Below are positions 8,058-14,843 of a DNA stretch of 26,580 nt, piece by piece. The number at the start of each line of letters is the position of its first letter. Positions within the stretch are counted from its first letter, which is position 1. Source of the DNA: an uncultured Lachnospiraceae bacterium (lineage in GTDB: Bacteria; Bacillota; Clostridia; Lachnospirales; Lachnospiraceae); NCBI GenBank assembly GCA_934402515.1, contig CAKRTZ010000031.1, positions 1 through 26,580 on the forward strand. Reading direction: 5' to 3'. Under the pieces are notes generated by a model. That model made no database searches. It had not been told where the DNA came from and saw nothing but the letters and a program-made list of their open reading frames with translations. Both the position numbers and the translations under genes were made by a program.

Positions 8058-9392
8058 ATGAAAATGAAAAAAGTTATGTCATTAGTGTTGGTGTTAGGCA
8101 TGAGTGTTTCAGCCTTAAGTGCATGCGGCTCAACACCTGCACAGGAGACGGGGGCAGTTCAGGAAACAGCAAAGGAAGAAACAAAAGCAGAACAGACAGC
8201 GGAAACAGTAGAAGAAAACTTAGCGGATACAGAGTTAAGTGGCAAAATCGTAATTGCGACAAACCGTACAGACTTGGTGGATACCGTTTTGGCAGATACT
8301 GCTCAGGAGTTTATGAATCTTCATCCTGGCACGGAAGTAGAATTTGAAGCAATTAAAGATTATGAACAGGTAGTTGCAACAAGAATAGCTGGCGGCGAGG
8401 CTCCTGATTTATATCAGATTTTGCCTAGCATGAATGCAGATACTTATAAAGATTACCTGCTTCCCATTGATGACCTTGCCATTACAGCAGACGATGTTTA
8501 TTTTTACAATAACACGCGAGGAACAGACGGACTTTTGTATGGTCTGAGTTCTTATGTAGAATATACAGGCGTGGCATATAATAAGACTGCTTTTGCCAAG
8601 GCAGGAATTGACAAAGTGCCTACAACAATGGATGAGTTCTTTGAGGACTGCGCAAAGCTGAAGGATGCAGGTATTGTCCCCGTTGGCACTGCATTTAAAG
8701 ATGTTTGGACAATGTTCCCCTGGACAGATTTCGGAATGGTTCAGATTGTAGCAAATGGCGATGCAAACGGCAAAAACAGCTATGTAAATAAGGATGAAAT
8801 TTTTGACGAGACTATTGTAAATTCCATGGCAACAGCAAGGGACTTATACCAGATGGGTTATTTTGAAGACGATATCATGTCTGCAAACTGGGATCAGTTT
8901 AAGATTGATATCTCTCAGGGCAAGACAGCAATGCACTACACTGCATCATGGTTTCCTCCCCAGATGGTTGAACAGGGAGCAGATGCGAATGATGTAGGAA
9001 TGTTCCCTTATCCCGGAGCGAAAGGAATCTATTGCGCACCTGGTAAGGTATGGGGTATCTCTAAGGATACTGAGTCACCGGAACTTGCAAAGGCATTTTT
9101 GGATTATTTAATTCGAGATGGTAAAGAGGCCTCTTTAACAGGGAATGCTCCTTCTTGGAAAAATGCAGAGGTAGATACTCCTTTCCTTGCAGAACTCCTG
9201 TCTTACAATGTGCCTGTAGTAGAAATTGCACCTACCGATCCTGTTTTTGTTGAAATCTATAATGCGGCAGAGATTAATGAGCAGTCATTCCTTCAGGCTT
9301 ACTGCCTGGAAAAGGATGATGAAAAGGCTCAGGAGATGATAGATGAAGTAAACGCACGCTGGGCAGCAGCCAGAGCAGATATTGTTAAGTAA
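8058..9392 (+). CDS. Sugar ABC transporter substrate-binding lipoprotein (family 1)
   Basis: Extracellular solute-binding protein of 444 residues. It starts with a lipoprotein signal, and the lipobox LSAC puts the lipidated Cys at residue 23; a Gln/Glu/Thr/Ala-rich linker follows to about residue 60. The mature part (KIVIATNRTDLVD..., repeated aromatic residues, conserved SALD-like C-terminal helices lacking) resembles family 1 binding proteins for oligosaccharides. It would capture oligosaccharides, probably beta-manno-oligosaccharides by context, and pass them to the two permeases encoded downstream. The ATG at 8058 has a strong GGAGGAAAA site. A perfect terminator-type hairpin separates it from the permeases, which would let this gene be expressed in excess. 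The substrate is not shown by sequence. Confidence 0.88.
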   Translation: MKMKKVMSLVLVLGMSVSALSACGSTPAQETGAVQETAKEETKAEQTAETVEENLADTELSGKIVIATNRTDLVDTVLADTAQEFMNLHPGTEVEFEAIKDYEQVVATRIAGGEAPDLYQILPSMNADTYKDYLLPIDDLAITADDVYFYNNTRGTDGLLYGLSSYVEYTGVAYNKTAFAKAGIDKVPTTMDEFFEDCAKLKDAGIVPVGTAFKDVWTMFPWTDFGMVQIVANGDANGKNSYVNKDEIFDETIVNSMATARDLYQMGYFEDDIMSANWDQFKIDISQGKTAMHYTASWFPPQMVEQGADANDVGMFPYPGAKGIYCAPGKVWGISKDTESPELAKAFLDYLIRDGKEASLTGNAPSWKNAEVDTPFLAELLSYNVPVVEIAPTDPVFVEIYNAAEINEQSFLQAYCLEKDDEKAQEMIDEVNARWAAARADIVK

Positions 9393-9409
9393 ATAAAAGA
9401 AAATGCATT

Positions 9410-9441
9410 GGGCTATTTCCCTTTGTGGAAATAGCCCTTTT
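9410..9441 (+). terminator. Intrinsic terminator/attenuator after the binding-protein gene
   Basis: GGGCTATTTCC (9410-9420) and GGAAATAGCCC (9427-9437) form a perfect 11-bp stem with a 6-base loop, followed by TTTT. It lies 17 bases after the stop codon and 109 bases before the first permease. It probably ends most transcripts after the binding-protein gene, with some read-through into the permeases. Confidence 0.85.
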
Positions 9442-9550
9442 GTATGCCGAAAATTGGCTCGAAATATGTAAAAATGCATAGTTTTATAAAGGATTATCAT
9501 TAAAAAAAGATATGTAATAATTTAGAATTAAGTCAAAAGGAGGAAATAAA

Positions 9551-10423
9551 ATGAAGGCAAAGAAAAAGGATCTAATTACAATCATAGCATTTCTACTAAT
9601 ACCGGCAGTACTTTTGGCAATGTTCTCTTATTACCCATTAATGAAATTATTTCAATTGAGCATTACCGATTGGGATGGGCTGTCACCCAAATTGCATTAT
9701 GTGGGATTTGAAAATTACAGGAATATTTTTAAACAGAAGGAACTATTTTCTGTTTTCCTGAACAATATGTCTTATGTGGCGGTTGCATTAATTCAGCAGT
9801 TTGCAGGACTACTCTTAGCCATTTTACTGGACAGTAATCTGAAGGGAAAAAATACATTCCGGGGCATTATCTTCATGCCATATATCATCAATGGTGTTGC
9901 GATAGCATTTATGTTTAATTATATGTATGACTTTCAAAACTCACCGTTGAATGTTTTTCTCAGATATATTGGCCTTGGTGATTATGCCATTCACTTTATC
10001 AGTACCGGCTATGCTTCTAACTTGTGGCTGGCATTTATCAGTTTTTGGCGCTATGTGGGCTATACAATGGTTATTTATCTGGCAGCTCTTCAGTCAATTC
10101 CAAGAGAAATATATGAGGCAGCACGAGTTGATGGAGCTGGTTTTTTCCAAATTATTAAAGATATTACATTCCCGAATATTAAAACAATGTTTAAGCTTTC
10201 CTTATTGTTGAGTGTGAATGGTTCCCTGCAGGCATATTTTGAGCCGTTCCTGCTGACTAAGGGGGGACCGAATGGAAGAACCGATACCTTTATCACGAAA
10301 ACATTGTCATTAGCATTTGACTATAACAAATATGGTAAAGCGTCGGCTATGGGCGTGATTTTATTATTAATCATTCTGGTTCTGGTATTCATACAAAAAT
10401 TTGCATTTAAGGAGGAAGACTGA
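9551..10423 (+). CDS. Sugar ABC transporter permease (MalF/UgpA type)
   Basis: Inner-membrane subunit of 290 residues, about six hydrophobic segments, of the carbohydrate-uptake (CUT1) importer class. The cytoplasmic EAA loop that touches the ATPase is visible at about 186-208 (EIYEAARVDGAGFFQIIKDI). It pairs with the next gene, whose ATG shares one base with this stop codon (TGATG), indicating tight coupling. A strong AAAGGAGGA site lies 5 bases before ATG 9551. No ATPase gene is present in the locus, so the complex probably uses a shared MsmK/MalK-type ATPase encoded elsewhere, as is common in Firmicutes. The mannan-oligosaccharide substrate is inferred from context. Confidence 0.9.
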   Translation: MKAKKKDLITIIAFLLIPAVLLAMFSYYPLMKLFQLSITDWDGLSPKLHYVGFENYRNIFKQKELFSVFLNNMSYVAVALIQQFAGLLLAILLDSNLKGKNTFRGIIFMPYIINGVAIAFMFNYMYDFQNSPLNVFLRYIGLGDYAIHFISTGYASNLWLAFISFWRYVGYTMVIYLAALQSIPREIYEAARVDGAGFFQIIKDITFPNIKTMFKLSLLLSVNGSLQAYFEPFLLTKGGPNGRTDTFITKTLSLAFDYNKYGKASAMGVILLLIILVLVFIQKFAFKEED

Positions 10424-11292
10424 TGAAAGCTCATAAAAAAGAGATGACATCCCCATCAACCTTTGTCATTAACAGTAAAATAGGAAAATGCTTTGGGTAT
10501 CTTGTTTTGATTGCCATGGTATTCCTAATTTTTCTTCCCTTGTTTATTGTACTGAATGTATCGTTGAAGGAAACAGCAGAGTACTGGGAGAAAGGTGTAT
10601 ATGCTTTCCCTGATAACATATTCAATTTCAGTAATTATGTAGAGGCATTTAACAGTGGAAATTTCCTGGGAGCGTTCAAAAATACTTTTATCCTGATTAT
10701 CGTATGTGTACCCTGTTCCATTCTGTTTGGAACGATGGTTGCCTACATCTTGGGAAGATTTCAGTTTAAGCTGAAACCACTGGTTTTGGGTGCGTTTACA
10801 CTTCCAACTTTTATTCCGTCCATGACGACAACAATCGCAACTTTCACATTGATTAAAATGCTAGGTGTATACAATACGATTTTTGCAGGAATGCTGCTTT
10901 ATATTGGATCGGACATTGTACAGATATATATCTTTTTACAATTTATTAAACAGATTCCGGTGGCTTTGGATGAGAGCGCGAAACTTGATGGGGCATCAAG
11001 AGTCCGGATTTTTTATTCAATTATTCTTCCGCAGATGAAACCTGCAATTGCCACCACGGCAATTCTGAAAATCCTTAATATTTATAATGATTTCTTCACA
11101 CCGTATATGTATATGCCTAAGAGTTCTTTAAGAACGGTAGCTACGGCATTAAATACTTTTGCAAGTGATAAGATGGCAAACTGGCCTTTGATGTGTGCAG
11201 CTATTGTTTTTGTGGCAATTCCTACATTGATTATTTATTTTCTGTTACAGAAACAGATTATTGGTGGTGTGACGGACGGAGCCGTAAAATAA
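10423..11292 (+). CDS. Sugar ABC transporter permease (MalG/UgpE type)
   Basis: Second membrane subunit of the CUT1 importer, 289 residues. A short cytoplasmic N-tail is followed by a first transmembrane helix at about 26-46, then further hydrophobic helices, with the EAA loop at about 181-204 (ALDESAKLDGASRVRIFYSI) and a C-terminal end (IIGGVTDGAVK) typical of MalG-type proteins. It overlaps the previous permease by one base and its GGAGGAAG ribosome binding site lies inside that gene. The chemoreceptor gene follows 48 bases later with its own ribosome binding site and no terminator between, so they are probably one transcript. Confidence 0.9.
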   Translation: MKAHKKEMTSPSTFVINSKIGKCFGYLVLIAMVFLIFLPLFIVLNVSLKETAEYWEKGVYAFPDNIFNFSNYVEAFNSGNFLGAFKNTFILIIVCVPCSILFGTMVAYILGRFQFKLKPLVLGAFTLPTFIPSMTTTIATFTLIKMLGVYNTIFAGMLLYIGSDIVQIYIFLQFIKQIPVALDESAKLDGASRVRIFYSIILPQMKPAIATTAILKILNIYNDFFTPYMYMPKSSLRTVATALNTFASDKMANWPLMCAAIVFVAIPTLIIYFLLQKQIIGGVTDGAVK

Positions 11293-11340
11293 GAGACTTT
11301 TAGAAGGAGAAGGGCGTGAATAGAAATGCAGGGAGGCCTT

Positions 11341-13485
11341 ATGATAAAGAAAAAGAGTACAGCTAAAATAAAGAAAAAGAGTACAGCTAAAATAAAGAAA
11401 AAAACAGAGGAGAGAACGCTTGTCAAAAAGACCAGGTATAAAATGCAATGGTACACAGTTCGAACAAAGCTGCTTATTTCTTTTGGCATTATGATTGGCT
11501 TGATTTTAATCCTTGGTGTCATTACCTATAAAAGAGCCTCCCGTATTATTACAGATAATTATCAGAATAGTATTCTGAATACGGTTACAGCAAGTGGAGA
11601 TTATTTGCAGCTTATCATGTCTAGTGTGGAAGCAAAGGCAACACAGCTTGTCAGTAATGAAAATCTGAAATATTATTTCTCCGGTAATTATACAAAAGGA
11701 AGTGCCGAGGAACTAAATGCTTATGATGGCATGTATCAGGACTTGATGGCAACAATAGGAAGTGATAAGTTCATGTATTCCATCACAATTATTCCATTAA
11801 AAGGCGAAGCGGTATCTACCTTTAAAAATTTTAAAGACAGGACTTATGAAAAATATTCAGAATCCGACGAGGGGAAACAACTGGAAGAAAGTGGAAATAA
11901 TTACATGTGGGAGCGATACCATGATTTCCTGGATGACTGCTTAGACATACCGAAAGATGGATATGCAGCATCTTTTACTCGTTTCCTTAAAAATAAGTCT
12001 TTAAAAAACATCGGGTATGTCATACTGGATATTAAAATGGATATGGTTGTGGACAGACTGGATGAAATGAATTTTGGAGATAATACCAGAAGTATCTTGG
12101 TTCTTCCGGACGGTTGTGAAATTAAATCTTCCGAGGGATTGGATATGGATGGGTGGAGTATAACGGAAGAACCCGTTTTTAAAGACATATTATCTTCTGA
12201 TGAACTACAGGGAACCAGAACTTTCAAGTTTAATAATACTTCCTATTTGTGTACATTTGACAAGATCGGAAATAATGGTTCAGTATTAATTAATGTTATG
12301 GATAAATCCATGATAAAAGAACAGGTGAAAGAAATCCGCAATATTTGTGTTCTCATTATTATGATTGCAGGTGCAATTGCACTGATTATAGCGATTTATA
12401 TTTCAGGGGATATCGGAAGAATTATTGCATATGTATCTGTCAATATGGAGAAAATTTCAAAAGGTGATTTGACGGTCAAAGTGAAATCCAAGCGCAAAGA
12501 TGAATTTGGTAAGCTGGTTGAAAATGTTTCCAGTATGACAGAAAACATCCGGGACTTAGTAAGCCGAATCGTGGAGGTCGCTAATGGCGTTGGAGGTTCC
12601 GCAGAGGAAGTTGAGAAAGCAGGAAACGAAATCTTCCAGCATGCGGTTGATATGGGAAATTCTCTGGGAGAAGTAGAAAAGGGCAGTACACAACAAGCAG
12701 AAAATGCAGGAAACTGTTTGGAAAAAATGACGGCATTGTCAGAAAAAATAGAAACTGTAAATAAAAGTAATGATTCAATGCGTAAAATAGCAGATTTTAC
12801 AAAGAACATGGTGGACAATGGTGTGATGACAATTACACGATTGAACGAAAAGATTAAAGAAACTTCTGCCCAGACGAGCGAAATCCTGGAGGAAATTAAT
12901 AACTTAAATGTTGATACACAGATGATTGGAAAAATTACTGCGCTAATCAATGATATAGCGGATCAGACAAGTTTGTTATCGCTAAATGCGTCCATTGAGG
13001 CAGCCCGTTCCGGAGCATCTGGAAGAGGTTTTGCCGTGGTTGCAGAAGAAATTCGGAAATTGGCAGATCAGACAGTGGGTGCAGCAGTAAGTATTGATAA
13101 GAATATCCAGACGGTTGTTTCAAGAAGTGAAACAATGACGCAAAAAGCAAACAATATAGAAAAATATATTATGATGCAAAAAGAAGCTGCTGATGAAACA
13201 GTTCATCTTTTTGAGGATATCAACGACGAATTGAATTTGTTTTTAACTCACATGAATACGATTACAGATGACATTGACAAAGTAGAAAATATTAAGAGCA
13301 GTACATTGGAGGCCGTGGAAAATATTGCGGCGGTGGTTGAACAGACCTCTGCAGAGAGTGTTAACATCAACGAAAGAGCTCATCGCCAAATTAGTTTGAC
13401 AACAGAACTAAAAGAATGTACGGAGAAACTCCAAGATAATGCAAAAATGTTAAAGCAATCTGTAAATCTTTTTAAATTGGAGTGA
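11341..13485 (+). CDS. Methyl-accepting chemotaxis protein with dCache-type sensor
   Basis: Transmembrane chemoreceptor of 714 residues. In order: a very basic cytoplasmic N-tail (about 1-40) containing a duplicated octapeptide KKKSTAKI, a transmembrane segment at about 44-64, an extracellular dCache-like region to about 330, a second transmembrane segment at about 335-357, HAMP to about 412, and a long coiled-coil signalling domain whose hairpin tip runs around 535-575 (DIADQTSLLSLNASIEAARS, then GRGFAVVAEEIRKLA). It would signal through CheW/CheA to the flagellar motor. There is no C-terminal CheR/CheB pentapeptide. I chose ATG 11341 because GGGAGG lies 4 bases upstream; the in-frame ATG at 11326 would start inside that site. 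Being downstream of the importer permeases suggests taxis toward the same sugars, which is inference. Confidence 0.9.
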   Translation: MIKKKSTAKIKKKSTAKIKKKTEERTLVKKTRYKMQWYTVRTKLLISFGIMIGLILILGVITYKRASRIITDNYQNSILNTVTASGDYLQLIMSSVEAKATQLVSNENLKYYFSGNYTKGSAEELNAYDGMYQDLMATIGSDKFMYSITIIPLKGEAVSTFKNFKDRTYEKYSESDEGKQLEESGNNYMWERYHDFLDDCLDIPKDGYAASFTRFLKNKSLKNIGYVILDIKMDMVVDRLDEMNFGDNTRSILVLPDGCEIKSSEGLDMDGWSITEEPVFKDILSSDELQGTRTFKFNNTSYLCTFDKIGNNGSVLINVMDKSMIKEQVKEIRNICVLIIMIAGAIALIIAIYISGDIGRIIAYVSVNMEKISKGDLTVKVKSKRKDEFGKLVENVSSMTENIRDLVSRIVEVANGVGGSAEEVEKAGNEIFQHAVDMGNSLGEVEKGSTQQAENAGNCLEKMTALSEKIETVNKSNDSMRKIADFTKNMVDNGVMTITRLNEKIKETSAQTSEILEEINNLNVDTQMIGKITALINDIADQTSLLSLNASIEAARSGASGRGFAVVAEEIRKLADQTVGAAVSIDKNIQTVVSRSETMTQKANNIEKYIMMQKEAADETVHLFEDINDELNLFLTHMNTITDDIDKVENIKSSTLEAVENIAAVVEQTSAESVNINERAHRQISLTTELKECTEKLQDNAKMLKQSVNLFKLE
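11347..11394 (+). repeat. Perfect 24-bp tandem repeat, two copies, inside the chemoreceptor gene
   Basis: Bases 11347-11370 and 11371-11394 are identical 24-mers, and the first 8 bases recur from 11395. Each copy encodes Lys-Lys-Lys-Ser-Thr-Ala-Lys-Ile (reading frame of the chemoreceptor), so a change in copy number would lengthen or shorten the basic cytoplasmic tail by eight residues without a frameshift. Confidence 0.95.
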
Positions 13486-13504
13486 AGAAAACATATTGGT
13501 ATTA

Positions 13505-13538
13505 AAAAGACGCTTCCATTATTTGAGGAGCGTCTTTT
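13505..13538 (+). terminator. Intrinsic terminator after the chemoreceptor gene
   Basis: AAAAGACGCT (13505-13514) pairs perfectly with AGCGTCTTTT (13529-13538); the stem can extend inward by two or three more pairs. It begins 20 bases after the chemoreceptor stop and ends in TTTT. It closes the AT-rich mannan locus; the symmetry of A and T tracts could make it work in both directions. Confidence 0.85.
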
Positions 13539-13589
13539 GCTTTTACAGAGTCTGCCTGTTCGGGTTGAAATAAAGAGTGGAATCATGGT

Positions 13590-14843
13590 ATGATGAAGCG
13601 GAAAAAAGTGGATGGAAGGGAAAGCATCTTGCAGAAGCTAAAAGCCTATAAAAAGCGGATTTTCGATATCATACAAATCGGAAACAGGAGCGATACCGTA
13701 AGCCTGATTTTTGACTTGCTCATTACCGTTGTCATTGTATTAAATATTTCCGTCTGTTTTTTGCAGACATTTGATCAGGCAGCAGCTTATACCAAAATTT
13801 TTAATGAAATAGAATCCGTGACCGTGCTGATTTTCGTGGTGGAATATGCACTGCGGCTGTGGACGGCAGAATATTTGTATCCCAGAAGCAGAAAAGGGAT
13901 GGCGGTGCTGAAATTTGCCGGTTCTTTTTACGGCATCATCGATTTACTCAGTTTCCTGCCCTATTTTCTACCCTTTTTCTTCCCCAGCGGGGCGGTGGTG
14001 TTCCGGATGCTAAGGGTCGTGCGGATTTTCCGGCTGTTCCGTATCAATGCCAGTTACGATGCTTTTAATGTTATCACCGATGTATTGAAGGATAAGAAAG
14101 ACCAGTTGTTCAGCTCTATTTTCCTGGTGCTGATCCTTATGCTGGCATCTTCTCTATGTATGTATGGTCTGGAACATGACGCCCAGCCGGACAAATTTGC
14201 CAATGCCTTTTCCGGTATCTGGTGGTCCATGTCCACCCTTTTGACGGTGGGTTACGGGGATATTTACCCGGTGACCCTGGGGGGACGGCTGATGGCGATT
14301 GTCATTTCCTTTCTGGGTGTGCTGATGGTGGCCATTCCCACCGGTATTATCAGTGCGGGTTTCGTGGAATATTACACCAAAATCAAGGGTGGCATGTACC
14401 TCACCCATGAGGCGGATTTTATTACGCTGGATATCTCCACGGAGCATCCCTATGTGGGAAAACGAATCCGGGAGATTGAACTTCCCCAGGGCTTATACCC
14501 GGCGGTGCTGCTAAGAGACAGGGATGTGAACACCACCTACCCGGAGTTAGTTCTGCAGGAAGGGGATTGCCTGGTGCTTGCCACCACCAGTACCCGCCAG
14601 ATTAACGCCGCACTGGAAGAAGTTTCCCTAGAGAGCGGACATTCCTGGGTGGGACAGCAGATTCGGGATCTGGATATTTCCAGACAGACCTTTTTACTTA
14701 GCATCAAGCGGAAAAACCGGGTCATCAAACCGGAGGGAAATACCCAGTTAAAAGAGGGAGATATGGTGCTGTTACTGCACCGGAAACAATTAGAGAACGA
14801 AGGTGAAAGAGAGGTAATTGGAACATGCAGACATTGTCATTGA
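13590..14843 (+). CDS. Voltage-gated-type potassium channel with two C-terminal RCK_C (TrkA_C) domains
   Basis: Ion channel subunit of 417 residues in the membrane. It has a six-helix voltage-gated layout: S1 at about 36-58, an Arg-rich S4 at about 138-153 (FRMLRVVRIFRLFR), S5 near 174-192, the K+ selectivity filter TVGYGD at 219-224, and S6 to about 262. The cytoplasmic tail carries two RCK_C-like domains, about 272-337 and 340-410, each with the VG(K/Q)xIR(E/D) start and a (Q/K)EGD turn. I see no RCK_N Rossmann domain between S6 and the tail, which differs from typical RCK-gated channels. The ATG at 13590 is followed by a second ATG at 13593 and the ribosome binding site is weak. The 3' end overlaps the beta-mannosidase gene by 19 bases. 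Any role in sugar metabolism is not evident. Confidence 0.88.
   Translation: MMKRKKVDGRESILQKLKAYKKRIFDIIQIGNRSDTVSLIFDLLITVVIVLNISVCFLQTFDQAAAYTKIFNEIESVTVLIFVVEYALRLWTAEYLYPRSRKGMAVLKFAGSFYGIIDLLSFLPYFLPFFFPSGAVVFRMLRVVRIFRLFRINASYDAFNVITDVLKDKKDQLFSSIFLVLILMLASSLCMYGLEHDAQPDKFANAFSGIWWSMSTLLTVGYGDIYPVTLGGRLMAIVISFLGVLMVAIPTGIISAGFVEYYTKIKGGMYLTHEADFITLDISTEHPYVGKRIREIELPQGLYPAVLLRDRDVNTTYPELVLQEGDCLVLATTSTRQINAALEEVSLESGHSWVGQQIRDLDISRQTFLLSIKRKNRVIKPEGNTQLKEGDMVLLLHRKQLENEGEREVIGTCRHCH

Noticed and set aside
11326..11340. ATG 11326 as chemoreceptor start
   Set aside because: The GGGAGG site for ATG 11341 lies inside this extension, and the nearest site upstream of 11326 is too far away.
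11347..11403. Short CRISPR-like array
   Set aside because: The copies are directly adjacent with no spacers and stay in the coding frame, so it is a coding tandem repeat.
12396..12950. Minus-strand open frame of 184 codons
   Set aside because: Low-complexity Ser/Phe/Ile-rich product opposite the coiled-coil part of the chemoreceptor; this is expected from the mirror of Glu/Lys-rich codons.
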